Origin: a virus
IMG/VR virus record: IMGVR_UViG_3300044621_001461
Coordinates: 1 to 64,000 of that record
DNA length: 64,000 nt
Strand: one strand, 5' to 3'
Shown here: positions 46,300-53,663 of the stretch, in pieces
Numbering within the stretch: the stretch's first letter is position 1
Layout of the letters: the number at the start of each line of letters is the position of its first letter
Position numbers and translations under genes: made by a program
The notes under the pieces: model-generated
The model's database searches: none
What the model was told of the DNA's origin: nothing
The model's input: the letters and a program-made list of their open reading frames with translations, nothing else

Positions 46300-46440
46300 T
46301 TATTTATTGTTTAAGTTTAATGATACTTTATTGATATGATTTGTAAATTCTTCAATAGTTAAATCCCACTTCATTATGTTGCAAATTTTGCAACAAGGAA
46401 CACAATTATCTTCCGTATAATGACCATTCTGCTTCACCAC
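46300..46440 (-). pseudogene. Small Cys-rich frame: end of an HNH-type protein
   Basis: 46 codons from GTG at 46440, the first 35 bases overlapping the 3' end of thyX in another frame. The translation HYTEDNCVPCCKICNIMKWD then LTIEEFTNHINKV matches the C-terminal end of HNH/endonuclease-VII-type proteins (N-VPCC-x-CN-x-MK, then EEF-x-x-H). The upstream HNH part is missing, so this looks like a remnant left by an endonuclease insertion or deletion, though translation of the short frame is possible. Confidence 0.5.
46301..46308 (-). promoter_or_regulatory. T4-type late promoter AATAAATA
   Basis: AATAAATA on the minus strand, 23 bases before the 80-aa gene and PhoH; overlaps the stop of the Cys-rich fragment. 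Confidence 0.55.
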
Positions 46441-47065
46441 CTAATGCTTCATAGCAAGTGGGAAACTGTTCGGCAAAAACTGCTTTACACGCCTTAGCAA
46501 TGTCCATATGCTCTTTCTGTGTTCCCGATTTTTCGCGGAGAGCAATGTATGTTATCCAGCTACGACAAGAACCCGTCATATAAATGCGCGTAGGGGTCGC
46601 CAGAGGCAGTACAAAGCGAGCACACTCTTTGGCAATGCCGTGATCCAGAAGTTCTTTGTAGAGGCGCATAGAGTGTGCAAAATGGTCTTGGATCTTGCTC
46701 TGCAATGTCAGTTTCTCATACTCAGGAACATCATCAATCGAGTTCTGACGATTCTTAGTGTCTTGACGACGCAACTCTGGAATAGGAATATATTCAGAAA
46801 TCAGAGAACTATCGGCATAACGCTGCGAAAATTCCTGGAATGTGAATGAACGATGACGCAAAATTTGAGCAGCAATACCACGGGTAGTTTCAATCTCCAA
46901 AGTCATAGTAGACTGCTCAAACACAGACCAATGATTATGCTTAATACAATAAGCAAGCAACTTGGCATAGTTCTCGTTGTCCTGATTAGCAGGATTAGAG
47001 ACTCGTGCAATAAATGCCATTGTCTTTTCTGCATCTGGTGTTACGCTAATGAGTTTTACTGTCAT
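46406..47065 (-). CDS. thyX: FAD-dependent thymidylate synthase ThyX
   Basis: 219 aa. The ThyX signature RHRSFTFQEFSQRY (RHRxxS motif, residues 71-84), preceded by HWSVFEQSTMTLEIET and followed by CARFVLPLATPTRIYMTGSC, is complete. It methylates dUMP to dTMP using methylene-tetrahydrofolate with FAD, supplying dTMP for phage DNA. It ends in EAEWSLYGR. Starts by ATGA overlap with a small gene. Confidence 0.95.
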   Translation of the reverse strand: MTVKLISVTPDAEKTMAFIARVSNPANQDNENYAKLLAYCIKHNHWSVFEQSTMTLEIETTRGIAAQILRHRSFTFQEFSQRYADSSLISEYIPIPELRRQDTKNRQNSIDDVPEYEKLTLQSKIQDHFAHSMRLYKELLDHGIAKECARFVLPLATPTRIYMTGSCRSWITYIALREKSGTQKEHMDIAKACKAVFAEQFPTCYEALGGEAEWSLYGR

Positions 47066-47229
47066 TTCTTTCCAAATCCTTTTGTTGTTTTTGCTTCTAG
47101 TTCTGCGAGTTCTTCTTTTACAAGTCGCAGTTGTTTTTTCATTTCTATAAGTTGCTCTGCTGAATATAAGTGGTCTTGTTTAGTCATTCTTTCAAGCAAC
47201 TTTACAAGTTCTCTTGCTCTACTAGTCAT
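47062..47229 (-). CDS. Small coiled-coil protein
   Basis: 55 aa from the ATG at 47229 (MTSRARELVKLLERMTKQDH...), an inner ATG at 47187 is the alternative. Charged helix (LIEMKKQLRLVKEELAELEA). Overlaps thyX by ATGA and its start lies next to the stop of the 55-aa gene upstream (TAG/ATG overlap of a few bases). Confidence 0.55.
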   Translation of the reverse strand: MTSRARELVKLLERMTKQDHLYSAEQLIEMKKQLRLVKEELAELEAKTTKGFGKK

Positions 47230-47389
47230 CATCATCCTCAAAAATTTCGTCGTAGTCTAAAATCTGTCTATTTTTTCCATTTGGTTCTGTGTGGGGGTAT
47301 GCAGAAACATCAGAATAAATCTCTGCCTTCAAAGAGTCTAGCAAAAGTTCTAGATTACGAACAATGAGTTTTAGTTTGTCTCTGTCCAT
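47222..47389 (-). CDS. Conserved-looking small acidic protein
   Basis: 55 aa from the ATG at 47389 (MDRDKLKLIVRNLELLLDSL). KAEIYSDVSAYP and the acidic end DYDEIFEDDDD recall a short cyanophage family. Follows the terminator at 47421..47447. Function unknown. Confidence 0.6.
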   Translation of the reverse strand: MDRDKLKLIVRNLELLLDSLKAEIYSDVSAYPHTEPNGKNRQILDYDEIFEDDDD

Positions 47390-47420
47390 AAAATACCATT
47401 CTCTTGAGATATTTTAACAT

Positions 47421-47447
47421 AAAAAAAGGAGGGGATCAACCCTTCCT
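47421..47447 (-). terminator. Rho-independent terminator
   Basis: GGAAGGG-TTGAT-CCCCTCC followed by TTTTTTT on the minus strand, between the 50-aa gene and the 47222 gene. Confidence 0.8.
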
Positions 47448-47475
47448 CATATCAATCTTTACCATATTCAGTTCT

Positions 47476-47628
47476 TCAGTCGAATTTTGGGTCTATTCTA
47501 CACTCTTTTGGTGAGATTTGTTTAATCTCCCAAATGAGATCATTACGAGTTTGTTTTGGCATCTCTGCTGTAAAAACTCGTTTGGAAATCAATTGTGCTT
47601 GCAGACAAGTTAAAATAAGTACTTCCAT
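47476..47628 (-). CDS. Small hypothetical protein
   Basis: 50 aa from the ATG at 47628 (MEVLILTCLQAQLISKRVFT...), with an N-terminal hydrophobic helix and a basic end. First gene after the TATGAT box at 47646..47651; ends before the terminator at 47447. Function unknown. Confidence 0.6.
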   Translation of the reverse strand: MEVLILTCLQAQLISKRVFTAEMPKQTRNDLIWEIKQISPKECRIDPKFD

Positions 47629-47645
47629 AGATGAATGATGAGAGT

Positions 47646-47651
47646 ATCATA
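47646..47651 (-). promoter_or_regulatory. -10 box TATGAT
   Basis: GAGTATGATACTCTCATC, sharing TATGATACTCTCAT with 8130 and, apart from the G, with 7814. No -35 consensus. Upstream 47652..47759 holds no gene. Confidence 0.5.
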
Positions 47652-47759
47652 CTCCCTTTCGCGGGTATTTAGTAAACTTTACTTATATAATACAATATAA
47701 TTTTAGAAAACTTAATGCCTCAAAAATTTTGCCGGAAAAATTTCCCCCGATCTGGGAAA

Positions 47760-48113
47760 TCACTTTCGCTTTTTCTTTTCAGGTGATTTATATCCCCAGA
47801 GTTTTGGGTTGATTCTACCATACCCAAAACTCATGCTCTGCAGGTTCTCACGAAATTTATCCCAGTACATATCAAACAAACGAATTTTTGTTCCCCTAGT
47901 AAGGTCAAAACAAATTTTATTATCTACAACATATTCAATAATATATGCATCGTTCGGTGCTTCTTTAGTACAAACATCATCATACGAACCATTTTCAATC
48001 ATAATTTCACAACCGTAGCGTGACTTACAGGTTTCTCTCTCTGCTGATGTCCAATGGTCCATATGCTTTTCCCGTGTTTTATCAATAACTTGACTCACGA
48101 ACGTCCTCCCCAT
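47760..48113 (-). CDS. Conserved cyanophage hypothetical protein
   Basis: 117 aa. REKHMDHWTSAERETCKSRY, then VCTKEAPNDAYIIEYVVDNK and RLFDMYWDKFRENL; conserved in cyanophages as I recall, unknown function. Basic Lys-rich tail. Overlaps the next gene by 19 bases. Confidence 0.65.
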   Translation of the reverse strand: MGRTFVSQVIDKTREKHMDHWTSAERETCKSRYGCEIMIENGSYDDVCTKEAPNDAYIIEYVVDNKICFDLTRGTKIRLFDMYWDKFRENLQSMSFGYGRINPKLWGYKSPEKKKRK

Positions 48114-48709
48114 GAAATATCTGGATATGCTTCTACAACAACTTCTTTTGTAATCTTATACTTTTCACCAAGCTTTTTATCTTTTACAAGACAAATAATT
48201 TCTGCTTCAAGTGGATGAAGTCCTTGAAGAAGATTGATGAACATTGATTCTCTACGAATGTTGTTAAGACCATCATTACCACCTTTGATAAAGTGATAGA
48301 AGTTCTTATATTCTTTACGAATTGTAGTGTGTCCTTGTTTATCAGTAGACCCTAGAGAGAAGGATCCAGTTTCATGCATTCTGCGAACTTCTTCTGTAAT
48401 CTTTGTAGAGAGATTGCCAGAATGGACAGTTTGGTCTTCAAATGCAGAATATGGTACTGGTCCTTCAGGTAGCATTGAAATTATACTCTCATCAAAGTTC
48501 CAAATCATAATCGATTTGATTGAAAGATCCTCATATTTTTTGAAGAGTTCTACCTTTTTAGCGTTAGACCTTTGGCGCGAAATCAGGTCTAATACTTCAA
48601 AAATAAAAGGATTTTTTGGTAAATTGTCAACCGCCGTAGCTGGAGTAGTTTTCTTTGCCTGAACTACTTTTGCTTTTGTTGCTGCCTTTTTTGTTGTTGT
48701 CGTTGTCAT
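48095..48709 (-). CDS. Conserved cyanophage protein (DUF6433-like)
   Basis: 204 aa. A low-complexity Thr/Lys N-terminus (TTTTTKKAATKAKV), then FIFEVLDLISRQRSNAKKVE, LFKKYEDLSIKSIMIWNFDE and FYHFIKGGNDGLNNIRRESM, a family seen next to other conserved genes in T4-like cyanophages (from memory). Helical; perhaps DNA-binding. No catalytic motif. Confidence 0.65.
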   Translation of the reverse strand: MTTTTTKKAATKAKVVQAKKTTPATAVDNLPKNPFIFEVLDLISRQRSNAKKVELFKKYEDLSIKSIMIWNFDESIISMLPEGPVPYSAFEDQTVHSGNLSTKITEEVRRMHETGSFSLGSTDKQGHTTIRKEYKNFYHFIKGGNDGLNNIRRESMFINLLQGLHPLEAEIICLVKDKKLGEKYKITKEVVVEAYPDISWGGRS

Positions 48710-48746
48710 ATGAATTCAAAATCTAAAATGATTATACAGTATTTAG

Positions 48747-48977
48747 TTATTCTTCCTCATCTTCATCTTCATAGTCTTCAAAGTAATCAGGATTAAAACT
48801 GATTGCTAAAACTTCATCAGGGATTACATTACCTTTGCTGTCAAAGAATTCTGGATGAAGTTTTGGACGATCCTGATAATTCATCATGTATTCTCTGGCA
48901 ACCCAACCAGTTACAATCCCCACTACAAGAAACAATATGGTTAAAAAACAACCGAAAACTAGACTAGTTGCTAACAT
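48747..48977 (-). CDS. Conserved cyanophage membrane protein
   Basis: 76 aa. Residues 3-26 (ATSLVFGCFLTILFLVVGIV) are a transmembrane helix, followed by ARE YMM and a soluble acidic tail (YFEDYEDEDEEE). Probable single-pass inner-membrane protein. I recall relatives in cyanophages. Confidence 0.65.
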   Translation of the reverse strand: MLATSLVFGCFLTILFLVVGIVTGWVAREYMMNYQDRPKLHPEFFDSKGNVIPDEVLAISFNPDYFEDYEDEDEEE

Positions 48978-49068
48978 TTCTTTTTCTCCGGGAAACTACT
49001 TTTCTTTTCCTTGACATAAAGGAAAATTCAAAATAGATGGTTACTTCCCGATTCAGAAAGCAAACCAT
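48964..49068 (-). CDS. Possible small basic peptide
   Basis: 34 aa from an ATG at 49068 that lies inside a hairpin arm; ends RKRKVVSRRKRNVSN, strongly basic, and overlaps the next gene by 14 bases as is usual here. The ribosome-binding site is weak. The frame extends further upstream with no good start, so this is a tentative call. Confidence 0.3.
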   Translation of the reverse strand: MVCFLNREVTIYFEFSFMSRKRKVVSRRKRNVSN

Positions 49069-49112
49069 CTTTTCAAAGATGATATGGAAGGGCTGAGTTT
49101 GCTTTCTTTTAC
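49054..49112 (-). repeat. Nested inverted repeat downstream of glutaredoxin gene
   Basis: On the minus strand GAAAGCAAAC pairs with GTTTGCTTTC, and an inner CATCTT/AAGATG pair forms a contiguous extension on the 3' side, with a 15-base bulge on the 5' side. It lies in the RNA between the glutaredoxin stop and 48977. Confidence 0.6.
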
Positions 49113-49168
49113 CTCCATGAAGAATAAGTTCAATACCACGATTTCTGTGGTCTTCCTTTTTATTTATG

Positions 49169-49411
49169 TCAAGATTTGATGATTTGTTGTTCCTTGAGGA
49201 ATTTGATTGTGTCAACGGATCCTCCTAATTTTTTATCATCACAGACAACTTGTGGAAATGTAGAGTCATTACCAAACTCAGCATAAAACTCATCTTTGGT
49301 AAAATGCTCATTCAAATTATAAACCACAAAGTTACTTCCTGTCAACTCTAACACTTGTTTAACCTTATAGCAATAGGGGCAATTTTCTTTGGAATATACT
49401 GTGAAATTCAT
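49169..49411 (-). CDS. Glutaredoxin
   Basis: 80 aa. The thioredoxin-fold active site CPYC (residues 11-14, after YSKEN), the TFPQVVCDDKKLGG cis-Pro/GG region and the terminal helix match class I glutaredoxins (T4 NrdC type), which feed electrons to ribonucleotide reductase. Start at 49411 follows TATAAATT-like sequence. Confidence 0.9.
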   Translation of the reverse strand: MNFTVYSKENCPYCYKVKQVLELTGSNFVVYNLNEHFTKDEFYAEFGNDSTFPQVVCDDKKLGGSVDTIKFLKEQQIIKS

Positions 49412-49444
49412 AGTTTGTTATAATTTTATAATAATTTATAATAG

Positions 49445-49469
49445 AAAAAAAGGAGGGTTTAAACCCTCC
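49445..49469 (-). terminator. Rho-independent terminator
   Basis: Perfect 9-bp GGAGGGTTTAAACCCTCC palindromic stem followed by TTTTTTT on the minus strand. Confidence 0.88.
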
Positions 49470-49543
49470 CCATTAACCACCAACTTACCTCTCCCACCAC
49501 AGAGAGGATCTTTCATTCTCAAAGATACAAAGATTTGAAAGAC
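49445..49543 (-). ncRNA. Candidate small RNA with own promoter and terminator
   Basis: A consensus promoter (49550..49578) predicts transcription from about 49543. The RNA of about 100 bases contains a CCTCT/AGAGG hairpin (49488..49507) with a GU-rich loop and ends in a perfect GGAGGGTTT/AAACCCTCC hairpin with seven U residues (terminator 49445..49469). A 26-codon frame (MKDPLCGGRGKLVV...) runs through the terminator, which makes it a poor gene. Could instead be the leader of the glutaredoxin transcript ended by attenuation. Confidence 0.65.
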
Positions 49544-49549
49544 TTGAAT

Positions 49550-49578
49550 ATTATAAGGTATTTTGAGTCAGGTGTCAA
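49550..49578 (-). promoter_or_regulatory. Sigma70-type promoter of the candidate small RNA
   Basis: TTGACA (49573..49578), 17-base spacer, TATAAT (49550..49555); the -35 overlaps the stop of the coiled-coil gene. Confidence 0.88.
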
Positions 49579-49943
49579 GCAGGTTGAAGACTGGCAATGT
49601 ACTCTTGACAAGCAACAATGTCTGCCTCCAATGCTTCAATTTGCTCTTGAATTTGAGTGTACTGTTCAGTCTCTTCTTCAAGAGTTGCAAGGTTTTCTTG
49701 AAGTTGTGAAAGATACTCATTATTATTAGCAATTCTTGCCTCGTGAGCAGCAATGTCACCCTCTACAGTATAAGGATCTGGAACAGGATGAGTAATTGTT
49801 GCTTCAATCTCATAATCATTTCCGTGCTCTGCAATGAGAGCATCAACTTCCTCAAGAGTATACCCAGTTTGATTATTACTATCTGTAGTCAAATAGTAAA
49901 GATGTGCCAAAGGTAATGTGAGTGTTGTCGTTTCAGTTGCCAT
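49575..49943 (-). CDS. Coiled-coil hypothetical protein
   Basis: 122 aa. N-terminal beta/Thr-rich part (MATETTTLTLPLAHLYYLTT), then from residue 60 a long charged coiled coil (EGDIAAHEARIANNNEYLSQ, LQENLATLEEETEQYTQIQE). No known family; could be a fibre or chaperone-like accessory. A double late promoter (49962..49973) precedes it. Confidence 0.6.
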   Translation of the reverse strand: MATETTTLTLPLAHLYYLTTDSNNQTGYTLEEVDALIAEHGNDYEIEATITHPVPDPYTVEGDIAAHEARIANNNEYLSQLQENLATLEEETEQYTQIQEQIEALEADIVACQEYIASLQPA

Positions 49944-49961
49944 AATTCGTAATGTTTTTTC

Positions 49962-49973
49962 TATTTATTTATC
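49962..49973 (-). promoter_or_regulatory. T4-type late promoter (overlapping NATAAATA motifs)
   Basis: GATAAATAAATA on the minus strand contains two NATAAATA frames, 19-30 bases before the start at 49943. Confidence 0.6.
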
Positions 49974-50724
49974 AATAGGTTAGATGTTGAAGTGCTACTT
50001 TATGTTGTTCGGTAATTAAGAAAGGTTGTGAAGAAACTTTTTGAAAGACTTCAAAAATATCATTACGATTTGTTTTCCAGTGATGCCCACCACCATCATT
50101 TCTTTGTTGGAAACTCGTCCTTTCTTGATGCCTTGTCACCATTGTTTCAAAATCGAAACGATGTAAATGAGCAATGTATAAGTCCCGATGATAATTATTG
50201 TTTCTACCTTTGAGACTATGAAATCCCCAATTCCATTCAAGAGGAACCTTACTGATTAAGGTTTTATCTTCTGCAGCATCCTTGTACCAAAAATTTCTTT
50301 TCTCAAAAATACAATCACCAGGAGAAAGTGCTAACTCATTTTGAGTATCTTGAATCACACTATAACCACTACAAGTCGCATACAAATCATCACCTTGAAC
50401 AAAATCATTTAGAGTTTCATTCAAAGGTTTCTCAAGAGAATATAAAATCTCATCACTTTCAGCAAAAATTACACATTCATATTCTCGAAGAAGTTCTCTT
50501 TGAAAATCTTGTGCGGTTTTAACTAACCATTCGTGGTCATTGACATATTCGTTTGAAACCAGACGAACATTCACTGGAAGATTTGATGTAGAACCATCCG
50601 TAGAAGAATGGTCTAGGACATAAATGTCTTCATTCGCAAAGTATTGTTGATAGTGTCTCAACCAAATTGGTAGAAAAATACTTTCATTTTTAACTGTGGT
50701 GAAAACAGCACACTTTTTTTTCAT
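49972..50724 (-). CDS. Glycosyltransferase (GT-A, GT2-like)
   Basis: 250 aa. AVFTTVKNESIFLPIWLRHY, VLDHSSTDGSTSNLPV and ECVIFAESDEILY (a D/E-x-D-type metal site) follow the GT2/GT92 pattern. It transfers a sugar, acceptor unknown. Overlaps the UDP-galactopyranose mutase gene by 4 bases, so the two are one unit. Confidence 0.72.
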   Translation of the reverse strand: MKKKCAVFTTVKNESIFLPIWLRHYQQYFANEDIYVLDHSSTDGSTSNLPVNVRLVSNEYVNDHEWLVKTAQDFQRELLREYECVIFAESDEILYSLEKPLNETLNDFVQGDDLYATCSGYSVIQDTQNELALSPGDCIFEKRNFWYKDAAEDKTLISKVPLEWNWGFHSLKGRNNNYHRDLYIAHLHRFDFETMVTRHQERTSFQQRNDGGGHHWKTNRNDIFEVFQKVSSQPFLITEQHKVALQHLTY

Positions 50725-51806
50725 TTACAATCTCCAAACTTATTCATTGCGGACTTAATCACAGTGTCCATATCCATATACTTATACTCAGCAAGTCTAC
50801 CACCAAATATAAAGTTTGTCAAAGAAGATGATTTATTTTTATAGTTTTCATAAATCATTTGATTTCTTTTATCGTTAATTGGATAATAAGGAATCATTCC
50901 TTCTTGATATTCTTGTGGATACTCATAAGTAATCACAGTTTTTGATGATTGGGTCTTTTCAAAATGCTTGTGCTCTAGGATTCTTGTGTGAGCAACTTCA
51001 CTGTCGCAATAATTAATCACAGCATTGCCTTGAAAATTGTCAGTATCTTTAATTTGATGCTCAAATCTCAATGAACGATACTCAAGTTTCCCAAACTCGT
51101 AATCAAAGAACTCATCAATACAACCAGTATAAACAACTTGGTTTGCTAGTGAATTGAAGTGATTTCTATTCGAAAGATAATCGATATTCAACTGAACTTC
51201 AATACCATCAAGCATCTTTTGTATCATTGAAGTGTAACCACCGATGGGTATTCCCTGATAAGTATCGTTAAAATAATTATTGTTAAAAGTAAATCTTAAT
51301 GGAAGTCTTTTGATAATAAAAGATGGTAATTCTGTTGCAGATTTACCCCACTGCTTTTCGGTATAACCTTTAATAAGAGTTTGATAAATGTCCTGTCCTA
51401 CAAGGGATAATGCTTGCTCTTCAAGATTTGTTGGAGTTCCTTGAAACTTTTGTTGTTCTATAATTTCTTTTGCCTGGGATGGGGTTGTAACACCCCACAA
51501 CTCATAGAAGGTATTCATATTAAAAGGAAGTGAATATAATTTTCCTTTTGAATATGCTTTAGGTGAATTGATATAGTTGTTGAATTCAGTAAAACGATTG
51601 ATAAAGTTCCAGACTACTTTGTTGTTTGTGTGAAAAATATGAGCACCATATTTGTGAATGTTTATTCCTTCTACATTTTCAGTATAGCAATTACCACCAA
51701 TATGAGGTCTCTTATCAATCACTAAACAAGACCTGCCAGAATCAGTGGCAAGTCTTGCAAATGTGACACCAAATAATCCAGCACCAACAATTAGATAATC
51801 ATACAA
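50721..51806 (-). CDS. glf: UDP-galactopyranose mutase
   Basis: 361 aa. FAD-binding GxGxxG at the start (YLIVGAGLFGVTFAR), HIGGNCYTENVEGINIHKYG, AHIFHTNNKVVWNFINRF, and GYTEKQWGKSATELP are hallmarks of UGM, which turns UDP-Galp into UDP-Galf, the donor for galactofuranose in cell-surface glycans. Full length. It is rare in phages and points to phage-directed surface or virion glycosylation. Confidence 0.93.
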   Translation of the reverse strand: MYDYLIVGAGLFGVTFARLATDSGRSCLVIDKRPHIGGNCYTENVEGINIHKYGAHIFHTNNKVVWNFINRFTEFNNYINSPKAYSKGKLYSLPFNMNTFYELWGVTTPSQAKEIIEQQKFQGTPTNLEEQALSLVGQDIYQTLIKGYTEKQWGKSATELPSFIIKRLPLRFTFNNNYFNDTYQGIPIGGYTSMIQKMLDGIEVQLNIDYLSNRNHFNSLANQVVYTGCIDEFFDYEFGKLEYRSLRFEHQIKDTDNFQGNAVINYCDSEVAHTRILEHKHFEKTQSSKTVITYEYPQEYQEGMIPYYPINDKRNQMIYENYKNKSSSLTNFIFGGRLAEYKYMDMDTVIKSAMNKFGDCK

Positions 51807-53663
51807 TCAACCTTTCCTCCAAAGTTGTTTTGAGAATTGAACCCAATCTTGAACTCTGGTGTCCCAACTGTAATACTGATTGCATACTTTTACCTGAAGA
51901 GTATTATCAAACTTACCTTCACGATACTCGGTAATCGTTCTCTTGAGTTCTCTTGCAAATCGTTCAATATGTTTTTGACGATCAGGAATAAAACCATACT
52001 GTCGTGCAAAACCTAGACCAGTTTCGGGAAGTGCAGCAAGATTACTAGAAAGAACAGAACATCCAGCACACAATGCTTCAATCATAGAAATACAGGAGGT
52101 TTCCATAAAGTATGTTGGATAGGCAAAGATGTGAGTATTCATCAGTTGCTCTCTCACTTTAGAATTATTCGTGCGAGTATGACGAACAACTCTCTTATCC
52201 TCATTTGCAAGTTTCAAGCAATAACGAAGGAATTGTTGTTCTTGCTCATTAACGTGTGAGTATTCATAAGTTTGTAGACCTTGATGATACTGTTTGATTC
52301 TTTCGTCAGGATCAATCTCGTGGAAAACGTGAAGTTCAATATCTTCTTCTGGAATAAGTCTAAGTGATTCCAAAAGAATATCAAGACCACGAATGGGATT
52401 TGAATGAAACATCAAGTTAAGTTTGTTTCCTTCTGGTTTCTTGTGAGGTTCAAATGGTTGTGTTGCATTCTTAAGTACATAACACTTCTCTGCGGGCAGT
52501 TGGAACCTTTCCATAAACCTTTCATACTGCCAATCAGACACGAATACATATGCCTTAAAATGTTTTAAGAACTGCTTGTCCAGTAGTGTCTCAAGACCAT
52601 CTTCCATATGATGCATATGCACCCAAACTAGATTTGAACTGTCTGGGGACAAAGTATTATCACCTGGAAGAACACACCAATGCCAATCGGCAAGATCTGG
52701 TGCAGCAGGCAAAACCAAGTCCTGCCAAGCACGACCCATAAGTTCCGTACCACCAACTCCATCAGGATTTAAAGTTGCTTCCAGAAGAGGAGGCATATTA
52801 TTATGTAAATATTCTGGTTTTGTAACTACTGTTTCCGTCATTTCATAAAACTCCTGTGAAAATGTTTTCGTTATAACTCTTCTTAAATCTTCTGGAAAAT
52901 TTAAAAAGTTATAGTTGTGAAATTTTTTGTTTTCGTGCTTTCTATTTAAAATATCAGTTTTGTTTTGAATAGCATCTTGAATACTTTGCTGATTATTTAC
53001 TTCACCATTATTAAATTCTTGGTGTGCATAAGAGTTCAACTTATCTTGAATTTGTTTGATGCCACCAAAGAATGTGAAGTGCCATCCAGCATTCTCAAAG
53101 AAAGGAAACTCATAAGAACGACCTCTCAAAAAGTCTGCATCAGTTTTAGATGCGGTCTCAACATTCGTGAATACAGTTCCACCCCAAGTGCTGTTCTCGT
53201 AAGTGAAGAAATTATAATAGAAGTTATCACATCTCGCAAGAGCAAGTTTGTTCTCGGGAAGTCCATTTTGTTTGAGATGTTGAATCAATTCCTTGCGGGG
53301 AATCTCATCAGCATCACTCAACATAAACAAATCATCAGGAGAGAAGTTCTTAAGACCCTCTAGTATGTGATTTCTTTGACCTCTCTCTAGTTTCCAGAAC
53401 CCAGATTCAAAATTACATTCTTTTTTATTTGAGAAATCATAATCACTAATATCTGGTTCGTAATGAACTGAAATGATTTTAGAACGAAGTTCTTCATCAA
53501 ACTCATTAATGATTTGATTAAGATAATATGGTTTTTCTTTACCAGAGTGTGTGTAATTACATTCACTAATGATAAAATAATCTACAGTATCTCGTAAGTA
53601 TTCTAATCTTAATTTAAGAATATCAAATTCATTAAAGAATGAAAATCCATCTATAACTTTCAT
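51807..53663 (-). CDS. Two-domain glycosyltransferase (GT17-like plus GT4-like)
   Basis: 618 aa. Residues 1-270 resemble GT17 (VIDGFSFFNEFDILKLRLEY, YFIISECNYTHSGKEKP, DLFMLSDADEIPR). Residues 280-618 are a GT-B domain of the GT4 type (NPIRGLDILLESLRLIPEED, SCISMIEALCAGCSVLSSNL with the E-x7-E region). A fusion of two transferases that could add consecutive sugars. Confidence 0.75.
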   Translation of the reverse strand: MKVIDGFSFFNEFDILKLRLEYLRDTVDYFIISECNYTHSGKEKPYYLNQIINEFDEELRSKIISVHYEPDISDYDFSNKKECNFESGFWKLERGQRNHILEGLKNFSPDDLFMLSDADEIPRKELIQHLKQNGLPENKLALARCDNFYYNFFTYENSTWGGTVFTNVETASKTDADFLRGRSYEFPFFENAGWHFTFFGGIKQIQDKLNSYAHQEFNNGEVNNQQSIQDAIQNKTDILNRKHENKKFHNYNFLNFPEDLRRVITKTFSQEFYEMTETVVTKPEYLHNNMPPLLEATLNPDGVGGTELMGRAWQDLVLPAAPDLADWHWCVLPGDNTLSPDSSNLVWVHMHHMEDGLETLLDKQFLKHFKAYVFVSDWQYERFMERFQLPAEKCYVLKNATQPFEPHKKPEGNKLNLMFHSNPIRGLDILLESLRLIPEEDIELHVFHEIDPDERIKQYHQGLQTYEYSHVNEQEQQFLRYCLKLANEDKRVVRHTRTNNSKVREQLMNTHIFAYPTYFMETSCISMIEALCAGCSVLSSNLAALPETGLGFARQYGFIPDRQKHIERFARELKRTITEYREGKFDNTLQVKVCNQYYSWDTRVQDWVQFSKQLWRKG

